NCBI GenBank assembly: GCA_030524425.1
Contig: JAUNGN010000009.1
Span: 1-64,000 of the forward strand
Length of the DNA: 64,000 bases
DNA from: Clostridia bacterium
GTDB lineage: Bacteria > Bacillota > Clostridia > Lachnospirales > CAG-274
Reading direction: 5' to 3'
A program made the translations under genes and the position numbers. Of this stretch, positions 47,301 to 55,864 are shown one piece after another (position 1 is the first letter of the stretch; every line of letters starts with the position of its first letter). A model generated the notes under the pieces. The model had not been told where the DNA came from, searched no databases, and saw only the letters and a program-made list of their open reading frames with translations.

Positions 47301-47822
47301 AGCAAATTGTCCCTGTCCTTCCACCATTTCGCATCTTTCATATCCCATAAGTACAAGATTACTGCATATTTTGTTAAGGTCAATTCTGTCGCCGATATTA
47401 ATATCAAATATAAATTCCTTAAAAATATCAAGGGGCACAAGTCTGTCAAAAAGTGCTTCTGCGGAAAGGACAACAGTTATTTTTTCATTATTAATTATTT
47501 TAGATATTATTTCAAAACGCTGTTTGATTATATCTAGGCTTTTTACATCTGCCCAATAGAAAATAACATCTTTTGAGGGATAAAGCATAACCCTATCTTT
47601 CATAAAGAATTTAAGGTCGTTATATATTTCCTTTGCTTTTAATTCCGAATTGGTTATGACAAGAGTGCTGTTATCATATTCTTCACTCATACCTGCGATG
47701 AGGTGTGCTTTTTGCGTGTCAATAACACCTGTGGCAAGTACAGGTGTATTGTTATTGTATATATAATTTTTTAATTTGCTGAAATTTTTGTTTTCCTTTA
47801 AAAAATCATAAAAAATGTTCAT
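44343..47822 (-). CDS. mfd: Transcription-repair coupling factor
   Basis: Mfd removes stalled RNA polymerase and recruits UvrA. The 1159-aa length and domain order fit: UvrB-like N-terminal (about 1-400), RNA polymerase-interacting domain beginning LKAGDYVVHENHGIGIFKG, RecG-like helicase with Walker A GDVGFGKTE and DEEQRFG, and a C-terminal TRCF domain. It is the third gene of pth-rarD-mfd on the minus strand, with a 1-bp gap. It completes the repair set with uvrB and uvrA. Confidence 0.96.
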   Translation of the reverse strand: MNIFYDFLKENKNFSKLKNYIYNNNTPVLATGVIDTQKAHLIAGMSEEYDNSTLVITNSELKAKEIYNDLKFFMKDRVMLYPSKDVIFYWADVKSLDIIKQRFEIISKIINNEKITVVLSAEALFDRLVPLDIFKEFIFDINIGDRIDLNKICSNLVLMGYERCEMVEGQGQFALRGGILDIYSAVSSHAVRIELWGDEVDSIRILDTVSQRSVENAKTIKVYPMRELVYHNEDVEKAVENIKAELKSIKKAPDQLKITVDEAIERLSTQRSFSGVEKYVTCFYNETSTLIDYFDNPVLYVDEPNRVREHCEFITNEFVNSIEGRIDKGYMLPSQLKMIYTYDDIIGRIEKSPSVLMTSLMSALRDYKPKELVDFQVKATALVRNDMNLIAEDLGYMCQKEYRILFLAGGHTHCERMLTELQERGLKSTYLENIDNVQIEKGIVYITRGSLSHGFEYIRDKFAVVSEKDAFGEDKKNKRKNKNKRKDGIAIQNISDLKAGDYVVHENHGIGIFKGIEQIITDGVSKDFIKIGYAKEDVLYVAINQMDMVQKYIGGEATKPKLNRLGGASWEKAKARAKQAAFISAKELVELYAERQKIQGFKYSPDTLWQREFEEDFEYEETEDQLNSIAEIKEDMESGKVMDRLLCGDVGFGKTEVAIRAAFKTVQDGKQVAYLVPTTILARQHYMTFVERMENYPITIEMMSRFRTPKQQKETVENLKKGKTDIVIGTHRILSKDMSFKDLGLVIIDEEQRFGVRHKDKLKELRKNVNVLTLSATPIPRTLHMSMTGIRDMSVLAEPPDDRIPIQTYVLDYDPECIKDAIHRELARNGQVYFLHNRVTNIAETTNKLQELVPEAHFAYAHGQMSQRELEDIMMDFMDGEIDVLVCTTIIETGLDIPNVNTIIISNADKMGLSQLYQLRGRVGRSTRTSYAYLMYARDKVLNTDAEKRLQTIKEFTEFGSGFRVAMKDLEIRGAGNLLGAEQHGHMDSVGYELYCKLLNEAVMELKGETIITEFETLIDIKLNAFIPTAYISSEEQKLEMYKKISLISNLDDYYDVQEELEDRYGDIPRAVNNLIDVAYIKAIAHNIGATNVKQIKNKVLIYFKPDANVAGEKLMKLITESRGRILFTSTGGEPYLTFTLKDEKHILDEIKALIKSIS

Positions 47823-47823
47823 T

Positions 47824-48711
47824 TTAATTACTCGCTTTCGCTGATGTTTTATTACTGATTATAAACAGTAATAAGGCAACCCATACAAAAATAAATGTGA
47901 TTATATTTACGGTTGTCAGTTTTTCATTATATAGAAGAATGCCAACTAAAAATTGCAGTGTTGGATTTATGTACATTAAAATACCCGATAAGGACATTGA
48001 AATATTCTTTATACCGGCAGAAAACAGGAGTAGTGGTATTGAAGTAACAATGCCTGAAAGAGGAAGCAATATAAACTGCCAACCTCTTAATATACCAATG
48101 CTTCCTATTCCCTGAAATTCAAAATATATTATTATAAAAAGAGCTATTGGAGTAACGGCAAGTGTTTCCATAAAATTGGAAATTTCGCTGTTAAGTTTTA
48201 TATTCTTTTTTAATGCGGAATAAAGAGAAAATGAGCCTCCGATTATAAGCGCAAGATAAGGCAGTGTTTTTTCATGGACTATTGGAATAAGTATACCGAT
48301 AAATGCGACTATAACGGAAATACGCTGTGCAGCGGTAAGCTTTTCTTTGTATATGATAAATCCCAGTATTACAGTAATAATGGGATTTATAAAATAGGCA
48401 AGACTTGCATCCAAAACATGATTTGAATTTACTGCCCATATATATGAACCCCAGTTAATGCTTAATAAAATTCCTGAAAGGAAAAGCTTTAATAAAAGCA
48501 TCTTATTAAAAAAAATATTTTTTACATCATTTAGCTCACTTTTTAAATAAAGTATTATAAAGCAAAAAATAAGTGACCATACTATTCTTGAACACAGCAC
48601 GTATATTGGATTAAGCTGACTTAACAGTTTCCAGAATATTGGTAAGAGCCCCCAAAGAATATAGCAGAGAATAACATATATTCTGCTTTTTGCTTCTGAA
48701 TGCCTGTACAT
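47824..48711 (-). CDS. rarD: EamA-type permease RarD
   Basis: The 295-aa protein has ten predicted transmembrane segments in two EamA repeats. The early ILCYILWGLLPIFWKLL and IVWSLIFCFI motifs are those of RarD, a drug/metabolite transporter. The substrate is unknown. It lies between pth and mfd, with a 1-bp gap to each, so it is co-transcribed with two housekeeping genes. Confidence 0.9.
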   Translation of the reverse strand: MYRHSEAKSRIYVILCYILWGLLPIFWKLLSQLNPIYVLCSRIVWSLIFCFIILYLKSELNDVKNIFFNKMLLLKLFLSGILLSINWGSYIWAVNSNHVLDASLAYFINPIITVILGFIIYKEKLTAAQRISVIVAFIGILIPIVHEKTLPYLALIIGGSFSLYSALKKNIKLNSEISNFMETLAVTPIALFIIIYFEFQGIGSIGILRGWQFILLPLSGIVTSIPLLLFSAGIKNISMSLSGILMYINPTLQFLVGILLYNEKLTTVNIITFIFVWVALLLFIISNKTSAKASN

Positions 48712-48712
48712 T

Positions 48713-49291
48713 TCAGTTACCTATACCTTTTTTGTTGTAGGTATTCATAGCCTTTTGTGCATTGCCGTCTTTTATAATCATTGACACTGCATCACCGGCA
48801 TCTGTAATACCTTTAATAATATCGTTATATTCTTCGTCAGTAAATTTGCTTAATACATACTTTGCCAAGTCCCATTGAGCAGGCTTTTCGCCTACGCCGA
48901 CTCTTACTCTTGTAAAGTTATCATAACCAAGCTGATATATAATATTTCTAAGTCCCTTTTGACCACCGTCACTGCCTTTGGTTCTTATTCTTATTGAACC
49001 TACAGGTAAATTAATATCGTCACATACTACTATTATATCCTCAGGCTCCAGCTTATAAAAGTTTACAAATTCTCTTACGCTTTCGCCGCTTAAATTCATA
49101 AATGTAAGGGGCTCAATAAATATGACTTTTTCAAAGCCAATCCTTCCTTCTCCAATAAGAGCTTTGTACTTTTCTTTATTCATATCTATATTATAATCAT
49201 ATGCAAGCTTATTTATGACTTCAAAGCCTACATTGTGTCTTGTCCATTTGTAATCTCTGCCGGGATTACCTAATCCTATTACAGCTTTCAT
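48713..49291 (-). CDS. pth: Peptidyl-tRNA hydrolase
   Basis: Pth frees tRNA from peptidyl-tRNA that has fallen off ribosomes. The 192-aa protein has the opening GLGNPGRDYKWTRHNVGF with catalytic His near residue 20, NLSG with Asn near 68 and CDDINLP with Asp near 93. AGCGAGGTA precedes the ATG. It is the first gene of pth-rarD-mfd. Confidence 0.96.
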   Translation of the reverse strand: MKAVIGLGNPGRDYKWTRHNVGFEVINKLAYDYNIDMNKEKYKALIGEGRIGFEKVIFIEPLTFMNLSGESVREFVNFYKLEPEDIIVVCDDINLPVGSIRIRTKGSDGGQKGLRNIIYQLGYDNFTRVRVGVGEKPAQWDLAKYVLSKFTDEEYNDIIKGITDAGDAVSMIIKDGNAQKAMNTYNKKGIGN

Positions 49292-49463
49292 ATATTTTAC
49301 CTCGCTTCTTCTTAATTAAGCATTAATAATGAATTATAACATAAAAGGTTTATTTTTTCAAATTAATTGTTTAATATTTAATTACAATTTCATAAAATAT
49401 GTAGCTTTTTTTGAAATTTGTGGTAAAATCTATAGTAATGCTTGATGAAAGAAGGAATAAAAA

Positions 49464-50609
49464 ATGAATAACAAGATGTTTCAGTCTGTTGTTTATGTAA
49501 TAGTTATTATATGCAGTATAGCTTTTATATACTTTGGAAACAAGGCGGCAACAAGAGGCAATGACTATAAGCTTCTGTCAGGTGCTGAGGAGTCTCTTGT
49601 GACGGCAAGGGTCAGTGCTATAAGAAGACAGACCAATAATCCTGAAACAGGTGATACGGAAATTTATTTTTCTGCCGATACAGATAATGGTGATGATATT
49701 ATAGGCCTGCAGACTATTAATCAAAATGATCCAACGGTAGCTGTAAAAGCCGTTGAGGAGGGGGATAAGGTAATACTTGATAATTCTGTGGGAGATCAGT
49801 GGCAGTTTACCAACTACGTAAGAACCAACTATGTGATATGGCTTGGAATTGTGTTTGTGGTTTTGCTGTTGTTCTTTGGAAGGCTAAAAGGGTTTAATAC
49901 TTTGATATCTCTTGGCTTTACTTGTCTTGCAGTGTTTGTTGTATTTGTTCCTGCTGTTATAAGCGGTGAAAATATTTATATATGGTCAATAGTGATATGT
50001 ATTTACACAATTTTAATGACAATACTAATAGTAAACGGATTTAATACAAAATCTTTTATGGCTATGCTGGGCTGTGCAGGCGGTGTGGTTGTTTCGGGAA
50101 TACTTACATTGATAATGAACAGAGTCCTTAAATGGAACGGTATTATGGACGCAGACTGCCAGAGGCTTATACTTGAATTCCCTGATATGGACTTGCTGGC
50201 TATGATTTTTGCTTCGGTTACTATAGGTGCAATGGGAGCGGTAATGGACGTTGCAATGAGTATGGCTTCGTCACTTCATGAGCTTAAGATGAAGGCTCCG
50301 GATATTAGTCCCGGGGACCTTTATAAAAGCGGTATGGCCATTGGAAGGGATATGATGGGTACAATGGCAAATACTCTTGTACTTGCTTATATAGGAAGTG
50401 CTCTTGAGGTTACTGTACTGCAGGTTATATACAACGGTTCCCTTTTTGAGCTTATGAACAAGGAAAAAATTATTCTTGAGATAATGCAGGCTATTGTGGG
50501 CAGTCTGGGTATTCTGCTTGCAATCCCTTTTACGGCATTTATATGCAGTGTTTCTTATAAAAATATTAAAACGCATAAAATGAAAGATAATGAAGAAAAT
50601 TTTGTTTAA
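49464..50609 (+). CDS. YibE/F family membrane protein
   Basis: The 381-aa protein has an N-terminal anchor (about 8-24), an extracytoplasmic beta-rich stretch to residue 125 and about seven transmembrane segments. GAMGAVMDVAMSMASSLHEL and GMAIGRDMMGTMANTLVLAYIG are the YibE/F signatures. The family function is not known. The ribosome site is GAAGGAA. It is monocistronic; ftsH follows after 78 bp with its own promoter. Confidence 0.9.
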   Translation: MNNKMFQSVVYVIVIICSIAFIYFGNKAATRGNDYKLLSGAEESLVTARVSAIRRQTNNPETGDTEIYFSADTDNGDDIIGLQTINQNDPTVAVKAVEEGDKVILDNSVGDQWQFTNYVRTNYVIWLGIVFVVLLLFFGRLKGFNTLISLGFTCLAVFVVFVPAVISGENIYIWSIVICIYTILMTILIVNGFNTKSFMAMLGCAGGVVVSGILTLIMNRVLKWNGIMDADCQRLILEFPDMDLLAMIFASVTIGAMGAVMDVAMSMASSLHELKMKAPDISPGDLYKSGMAIGRDMMGTMANTLVLAYIGSALEVTVLQVIYNGSLFELMNKEKIILEIMQAIVGSLGILLAIPFTAFICSVSYKNIKTHKMKDNEENFV

Positions 50610-50626
50610 TATAAAATTTAAAAGTA

Positions 50627-50655
50627 TTGAAATAAATTAAAATATATGTTATCAT
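50627..50655 (+). promoter_or_regulatory. Sigma-A type promoter for ftsH
   Basis: TTGAAA (50627-50632), 17 bp and TATCAT (50650-50655), 32 bp before the TTG start. Confidence 0.65.
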
Positions 50656-50687
50656 AGTTAAATGTATGACAAAAAGGAGGTTATGTT

Positions 50688-52586
50688 TTGAATAATAATA
50701 AGCTTAGAAGTATTATATTGTATGTTGCTATATTTGCGGTTATAGTCACTGTTATCATTCTTAAAAACGGTATTATCAATACTAATGAAACACAGGTGCA
50801 GTATTCATATAATGATATGATTGCACAAATGGTCAATTCAGAGGTTGATACTATTGAAATACAAAGAGACTCAGAGGTAAGTGACTCCGGTCTTGCAGTA
50901 GTTCATACTAAAAAGGGAGAAATTTATGGTGTTCAGCTCCCAAGTGTATCAGGTGTTATGGATGTTGTCAACAGCCTTGCGGCTCAGAATGCCATTAAGG
51001 TTAAAACAGTTGCACCATCTAAAACAAGCAGTATGTTGTCAATAGGTGCAACAATTGTTACTGTTATAATAATTGCTTTACTTATGTTTGTACTTTTCCA
51101 GCAGATGCGCGGCGGAGGCGGCGGCGGTAAGGTAATGAATTTCGGTAAGTCAAGAGCAAGGCTTCATACCGATGCTGACAAGAAATATACATTTGCTGAT
51201 GTTGCGGGTCTTGATGAAGAAAAGGCAGAAGTTGAAGAAGTGGTACAGTTTTTAAAGGAGCCTAAGAAGTTCACTGATTTAGGTGCAAGAATACCTAAGG
51301 GTATGCTTATGGTAGGACCTCCGGGTACAGGTAAAACTTTACTTGCAAAGGCTATTGCAGGAGAAGCGGGTGTTCCTTTCTTTTCAATTTCAGGTTCAGA
51401 CTTTGTTGAAATGTTTGTTGGTGTTGGTGCATCAAGAGTAAGAGATTTGTTTGAACAGGCCAAGAAGAATACGCCTTGTCTTGTATTTATTGATGAGATT
51501 GATGCTGTGGGAAGACAGAGAGGTGCAGGTCTTGGCGGCGGTCATGATGAAAGAGAACAGACTCTTAATCAGCTTTTGGTAGAAATGGATGGTTTCGGCG
51601 TTAATGAAGGCATAATTATTATGGCTGCAACCAACAGACCTGATATTTTGGATCCCGCACTTTTAAGACCGGGTCGTTTTGACAGACAGCTTGTAGTGGG
51701 AGTGCCTGATGTTAAGGGCAGAGAAGCTATATTAAAAGTACATGCCAAGGGCAAAAAAATGGCATCAGATGTTGACCTTCATGAAGTTGCCCAGACTACA
51801 CAGGGATTTACCGGTGCCGATTTGGAAAATCTGCTTAATGAAGCTGCTTTGCTTGCCGCAAGAAATAATCAGAAGGTTATTACTCAGCAGAATATTAAGG
51901 ATTCCTTTATTAAAGTAGCATTAGGTACCGAAAAGAAATCTAAAGTTATTACGGAAAAAGAAAGAAAAATTACAGCATACCATGAGGCAGGTCATGCCAT
52001 ATTATTTGAAAAGCTTCCGGAGCTTAGTCCTGTCCATACTGTTTCAACTATTCCTGTTGGCAGGGCAGGAGGATATACAATGCCTATGCCTAAGGATCAG
52101 GGGTTTGAATTTAAGAAAGAAATGGAAGAAAGAATTGTGGCTACTTTCGGTGGAAGAGTTGCTGAAGAATTAATATTCGGTGACTATACTCAGGGTGCAA
52201 GCGGTGATATTGAGCAGGCATCTAATGCCGCAAGAATGATGGTTATGCGTTATGGTATGAGTGAAAAGCTGGGTCCTATTCTATATGGTGATGAAAGTCA
52301 TGATGTATTTTTAGGTAAGGACATTGGTCATGGCAGAAACTATGGTGAAAAAACTGCTACAGAAATTGATGATGAAATTAAGAGAATTATATCAGAGTCT
52401 TACAATAAGGCTAAGGAAATCCTTTCATCTGATATTGATGCCCTTCACAGAACCGCACAGCTTCTTATTGAAAAAGAAAAGGTTACAGGTGATGAATTTA
52501 GAGCCTGTCTTAATCAGGTAGGAGAATTTGCTCCTGTTGCTGAAATCAATGATTCTGTAAACATTGAAAGTACAATTGAAGAATAA
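50688..52586 (+). CDS. ftsH: ATP-dependent zinc metalloprotease FtsH
   Basis: FtsH degrades unfolded membrane and regulatory proteins. The 632-aa product starts with TTG at 50688, seven bases after AAAGGAGG; the nearby ATG at 50683 is out of frame. Two transmembrane segments (about 8-24 and 118-138) are followed by a Gly-rich linker, the AAA module with GPPGTGKT and [10 protein letters not shown], and the protease zinc site HEAGH. It is a hexamer facing the cytosol. A terminator follows at 52592-52637. Confidence 0.96.
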   Translation: MNNNKLRSIILYVAIFAVIVTVIILKNGIINTNETQVQYSYNDMIAQMVNSEVDTIEIQRDSEVSDSGLAVVHTKKGEIYGVQLPSVSGVMDVVNSLAAQNAIKVKTVAPSKTSSMLSIGATIVTVIIIALLMFVLFQQMRGGGGGGKVMNFGKSRARLHTDADKKYTFADVAGLDEEKAEVEEVVQFLKEPKKFTDLGARIPKGMLMVGPPGTGKTLLAKAIAGEAGVPFFSISGSDFVEMFVGVGASRVRDLFEQAKKNTPCLVFIDEIDAVGRQRGAGLGGGHDEREQTLNQLLVEMDGFGVNEGIIIMAATNRPDILDPALLRPGRFDRQLVVGVPDVKGREAILKVHAKGKKMASDVDLHEVAQTTQGFTGADLENLLNEAALLAARNNQKVITQQNIKDSFIKVALGTEKKSKVITEKERKITAYHEAGHAILFEKLPELSPVHTVSTIPVGRAGGYTMPMPKDQGFEFKKEMEERIVATFGGRVAEELIFGDYTQGASGDIEQASNAARMMVMRYGMSEKLGPILYGDESHDVFLGKDIGHGRNYGEKTATEIDDEIKRIISESYNKAKEILSSDIDALHRTAQLLIEKEKVTGDEFRACLNQVGEFAPVAEINDSVNIESTIEE

Positions 52587-52591
52587 TTCTT

Positions 52592-52637
52592 AAAACACAC
52601 GGAGTTTTATATAGTTTTTGCTCTGTGTGTTTTTTTG
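52592..52637 (+). terminator. Intrinsic terminator after ftsH
   Basis: A 13-bp stem AAAACACACGGAG / CTCTGTGTGTTTT with one G-U pair and a 16-nt loop, then T-run. Confidence 0.85.
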
Positions 52638-52915
52638 TTTTAAATTTTCAGAGTATATAAAATAAAAAATTACGGTATTTAATATTTTGTTGAAATATTT
52701 ATAAAATATGTTATGATAAGTGTATTACGGAATATAAAAACTATCTGCTGCTTTTCCTGCTTTCAGGTAAGTTACACTATTGAAGGCTTATAATTTATAT
52801 GCGAATAATAGGGTTCGGGAATATATTTATTATAAATTATGAACTGTTTCTCATTTACTTTGGGTATGTTATGTTATAATGTATATACACATTAAGCAGA
52901 ATGGAGAAAAAACGG
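52638..52915. other. Intergenic leader before the LytTR regulator
   Basis: No gene was found. A TATAAT at 52875-52880 with a poor -35 lies 36 bp before the start, and an alternative promoter (TTGAAA, 16 bp, TATGAT) lies near 52684-52711. The GC-richer middle (52740-52800) is not a riboswitch I recognise. Confidence 0.4.
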
Positions 52916-53623
52916 ATGTTGAAAATTGCAATATGTGATGATAATATAGAAGTCACTTACAATATAGAAAGAATGTTAAAAAATATTGAGCCTAATTTGG
53001 ATATTGAAACATATTACTCTGCAAAAACATTAATAAGTGCTCTTAGAGTGGGTGATGTTTATGACATAATTTTTTTAGATATTGAATTTGATGATGATTT
53101 GAATGGTGTTGAGGCCGGAAAAATAATAAGAAATGAATTAAAGGATAACGTTACACAAATAGTTTATATATCGGGTAAAGCAAAGTATGCTTTGGATTTG
53201 TTTGAAAGCAGACCTATGGATTTTATTGTAAAGCCTGTAGGGGTTTCGAGCCTCAGAAAGGTTTTGGAAGTTGCTTTTGAGATTATTGATAAAAATATAA
53301 AATTTTTTACTATTAAAACAGGTAACAGTACAGTAAAAATATTATATTGTGAAATCAAATATTTTGAATGTCAGGGACATAAAATTAAAGTTGTAACAGT
53401 AAAGGGCGACTATTTGTATTACGGCGTATTTTCTAAAATAGATATTGACTTTGAAAGAAATAATTTTATTAAAATACATAAGTCATATATTGTTAATACT
53501 CTTTATGTTAAGGAATATCATAATGATTATTTGATAGTTATAGATGATGATGTTTTGCCTATAAGCAGAGCTTCAAGACCTATTGTTAAAGCTTTTCTTT
53601 TAAATAGTTCATCTAATAAATAA
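52916..53623 (+). CDS. LytTR-type response regulator, orphan
   Basis: The 235-aa protein has a receiver domain (1-120, Asp8-Asp9, phospho-acceptor Asp55 in FLDIEF, Lys106) and a C-terminal LytTR DNA-binding domain (about 135-235, YFECQGHKIKVVT and FIKIHKSYIVN). The start ATG at 52916 follows a GGAG site better than the one at 52901. No sensor kinase gene is beside it. Such regulators control peptide-responsive systems, bacteriocins or sporulation, but the target is not visible. Confidence 0.9.
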   Translation: MLKIAICDDNIEVTYNIERMLKNIEPNLDIETYYSAKTLISALRVGDVYDIIFLDIEFDDDLNGVEAGKIIRNELKDNVTQIVYISGKAKYALDLFESRPMDFIVKPVGVSSLRKVLEVAFEIIDKNIKFFTIKTGNSTVKILYCEIKYFECQGHKIKVVTVKGDYLYYGVFSKIDIDFERNNFIKIHKSYIVNTLYVKEYHNDYLIVIDDDVLPISRASRPIVKAFLLNSSSNK

Positions 53624-53816
53624 TTAAATATGTTCGCTTTTTTATGGTAAGGTATTCCCAATATATTGGGGTGATTTGCTTTAGTTACAGAGAAAAAGAG
53701 GACTTTTCTGCCGGGGTTATCTTTTTATATTATAAGACTGTATTTTACTAAGGATTCATGCAAGAAATGCTTTTAAAATTTTGCAAAGTTCTTTTATAAA
53801 TTTTATAAAAAAGATA

Positions 53817-53845
53817 TTGACAAAATGGAAAATATAGTGTATTAT
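53817..53845 (+). promoter_or_regulatory. Sigma-A promoter of the DUF2325-DUF3793-flavodoxin operon
   Basis: Perfect TTGACA (53817-53822), 17 bp and TATTAT (53840-53845). Transcription would start near 53852, at the edge of operator box 1. Confidence 0.8.
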
Positions 53846-53852
53846 GTAAATA

Positions 53853-53949
53853 AGTTAGCGATAGCTAACTTAAATTTAAAATATAGAGTTAGTTAAAACT
53901 AACTTAAGGGTACATATTTTTTTAATTACTGGGTTAGCGAAAGCTAACC
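53853..53949 (+). promoter_or_regulatory. Three 18-bp palindromic operator boxes
   Basis: Box 1 AGTTAGC-GATA-GCTAACT (53853-53870), box 2 AGTTAGTT-AA-AACTAACT (53887-53904) and box 3 GGTTAGC-GAAA-GCTAACC (53932-53949) share the form RGTTAG-N6-CTAACY. Box 1 overlaps the expected transcription start and box 3 ends two bases before the ribosome site AAGGAGG. The GTTAG/CTAAC half-sites resemble those bound by DtxR/IdeR-type metal regulators; this is inference. Confidence 0.8.
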
Positions 53950-53963
53950 GAAGGAGGTCTGAA

Positions 53964-54245
53964 ATGAGCATTGTAATTGTTGGCGGAAATGATTGTATGG
54001 TTACTAAATATAAGGATTTGTGTAAAGAATATAAATGTAGAGCTAAAGTGTATACGCAAATGAAGGGAACTCTTAAAAATAAAATAGGTAATCCCGATTT
54101 GCTTGTGCTATTTACAAATACGGTTTCACACAAGATGATTAACTGTGCAATCAGTGAAACAAAGGGGAAAAAAACTGTTATAGCACGTTCACATTCAAGC
54201 TCTATGACAGCATTAAAGTCAATTTTGGAGGAACATGTTTTATAA
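53964..54245 (+). CDS. DUF2325 domain protein
   Basis: The 93-aa protein has the DUF2325 layout: a beta-strand and loop SIVIVGGNDCM, a Lys-rich turn KGTLKNKIG, the alternating core DLLVLFTNTVSHKM and a later ARSHSSS. Members look like a small Rossmann-like fold; the role is unknown. The ATG follows AAGGAGG. It is the first gene of an operon with DUF3793 (11 bp later) and flavodoxin, under the boxes at 53853-53949. Confidence 0.85.
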   Translation: MSIVIVGGNDCMVTKYKDLCKEYKCRAKVYTQMKGTLKNKIGNPDLLVLFTNTVSHKMINCAISETKGKKTVIARSHSSSMTALKSILEEHVL

Positions 54246-54256
54246 GGAGGTATTTT

Positions 54257-54808
54257 ATGTCTGAGGAATTATTAGTTCGTCATTGTTCGCCGACTTTAGC
54301 AGGACTAAAGACAGGCAATTTGTTTAGCTATAATGTGGAGAGTATAGCTTTATTAAAAAACAAAATTGAATATATGAACAATATGCTGAATTCTAAAGGC
54401 GTTTATGTATGCTTATTAAGACTATGCGGTAAAAGAGCCTTAATTTATGTGTTCAGGCCCAGTAAACTAAAGAGGGATTTAAGCGGAAGAGAAGCCAGGG
54501 CATTGTTAAATAAAAATGGTTATAGCGGGGAAAGCTTATATGGATACATTAATCATTTATCGGAAAGAATATGCAAATGTTCAGAATTTCCTCATGAGAT
54601 AGGATTATTTTTAGGATATCCCATTGAGGATATTAAGGGATTTATAGATAATAAGGGAAAAAACTGTAAGTGTGTGGGATGCTGGAAAGTGTATAACAAT
54701 GAATTTGAAGCAAAAAAAACATTTGCAAAGTATAAAAAATGTACAGATATTTATTGCAAAAAATTAAATGAAGGTTTATCAATTATGCGGCTTACAATAG
54801 TTGCTTAA
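54257..54808 (+). CDS. DUF3793 family protein, Cys-rich
   Basis: The 183-aa protein matches DUF3793: it has FPHEIGLFLGYP in the middle and CVGCWKVY plus KKCTDIYC near the end. Cysteines lie at 10, 52, 57, 106, 108, 137, 139, 142, 162 and 167; the C-terminal ones could bind a metal or cluster, though this is untested. From memory, DUF3793 genes often lie near feoAB or flavodoxin in Clostridia. There is no signal peptide. It has a TAAGGAGG site and lies 11 bp after the DUF2325 gene. Confidence 0.85.
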   Translation: MSEELLVRHCSPTLAGLKTGNLFSYNVESIALLKNKIEYMNNMLNSKGVYVCLLRLCGKRALIYVFRPSKLKRDLSGREARALLNKNGYSGESLYGYINHLSERICKCSEFPHEIGLFLGYPIEDIKGFIDNKGKNCKCVGCWKVYNNEFEAKKTFAKYKKCTDIYCKKLNEGLSIMRLTIVA

Positions 54809-54842
54809 TAAATAAAATTTTAAAATTATGGAGGTAAGAATA

Positions 54843-55262
54843 ATGAGTAAAATTGCGGTTGTGTATTGGAGTGGTACCGGTAATACTCAGGCTATGGCTG
54901 ATGCTGTAGTAAATGGTGCAAGAGAAGCAGGCGGTGAGGTATCACTTTACCCTGTAAGTGAGTTTGACCCGGCTTTGGTGTCAAGTTTTGACAGTGTTGC
55001 ATTTGGTTGTCCTGCAATGGGAGCTGAAGAATTAGAGGAAAGTGAATTTGAACCTGTGTTTTCAGCCTGCGATATAAGCGGTAAGAAAATTGCTCTCTTC
55101 GGTTCTTATGGCTGGGGTGACGGCGAGTGGATGAGAAGCTGGGAAGAAAGATGCAAGAATGCAGGTGCAGACATTGTATGCGAAAGTGTTATGTGCAACG
55201 ACGCCCCTGATGATACAGGCATTGCAAGCTGTGTGGAGTTAGGCAAGGCTCTTAATGCATAA
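54843..55262 (+). CDS. Flavodoxin
   Basis: The 139-aa protein has the FMN-phosphate loop SGTGNT at residues 10-15 and the second flavin loop GSYGWGDGEWM. It replaces ferredoxin as an electron carrier, often when iron is short. The ATG at 54843 follows ATGGAGGT; an ATG five codons upstream overlaps that site. It is the third gene of the DUF2325-DUF3793 operon, which supports the iron-response reading of the promoter boxes. Confidence 0.93.
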   Translation: MSKIAVVYWSGTGNTQAMADAVVNGAREAGGEVSLYPVSEFDPALVSSFDSVAFGCPAMGAEELEESEFEPVFSACDISGKKIALFGSYGWGDGEWMRSWEERCKNAGADIVCESVMCNDAPDDTGIASCVELGKALNA

Positions 55263-55280
55263 TAAAATATTTGCTGAAGG

Positions 55281-55312
55281 AACGGTTGGAGTATATATTC
55301 TGACCGTTTTTT
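55281..55312 (+). terminator. Probable terminator after flavodoxin
   Basis: A short stem AACGGT / ACCGTT with a 16-nt loop, then TTTTTTAT. The stem is weak. Confidence 0.6.
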
Positions 55313-55390
55313 ATTTGCTAATATATACTTTTTAAAGCTTTTAATGATATTTGTTATTATATTAATATATACAATATTATAAGGTGTTTT

Positions 55391-55785
55391 ATGAAAAAAT
55401 ATTTATTACAGCAGTATTTGTAATGCTTATGGCTGTCACTTCCCATGCACATCAAAAAGTTAAAATTAACATTGACGGAAGAATAACTGAAATTCAGAAT
55501 TCGGCTGAAAGTGCAGAGGGACAGTTTAAAAAGGGTGCATATTATGTTATAAAGTCCTCTGAGCACAGATACAGAAAGGACGACCTGAATGCAAAGAGTA
55601 CGGCAATATTTACAGTTTAAGAAGATACAGATATATACGATAATTCCGGTCATGATCATTTTGATGCTGGTATGGTATTTATTGAAGATGCTCATATTTA
55701 AGAGCTGACAATAACAGGATATCCTCAGGTAGGCTTTACTCTTCATATTACTCCTGATTCAGAAGAAAAGTTTAAAATGGCATAA
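55391..55785 (+). pseudogene. Decayed gene for a small exported protein (three lesions)
   Basis: The reading frame has a signal-peptide look (FITAVFVMLMAVTSHA) but ATG AAA AAA at 55391 is one base out of that frame; one extra A would restore it. The frame then meets TAA at 55618-55620 and TAA at 55699-55701, yet sensible protein (EDTDIYDNSGHDHFDAGMVFIEDAHI and a tail ending FKMA) continues to TAA at 55783-55785. Three separate lesions with preserved coding character show recent decay. A repaired product would be about 131 aa, exported, of unknown family. Confidence 0.72.
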
Positions 55786-55864
55786 AAAATCAACATTTGT
55801 GAATAATATTCAGCCTATAAATTATAAAAATGTTATATAAATGACCAATTTTATTGCTAATGCC

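Noticed and set aside
44728..47559. Several 80-93-aa plus-strand frames inside mfd
   Set aside because: They are antisense shadows of a well-supported 1159-aa gene and lack ribosome sites.
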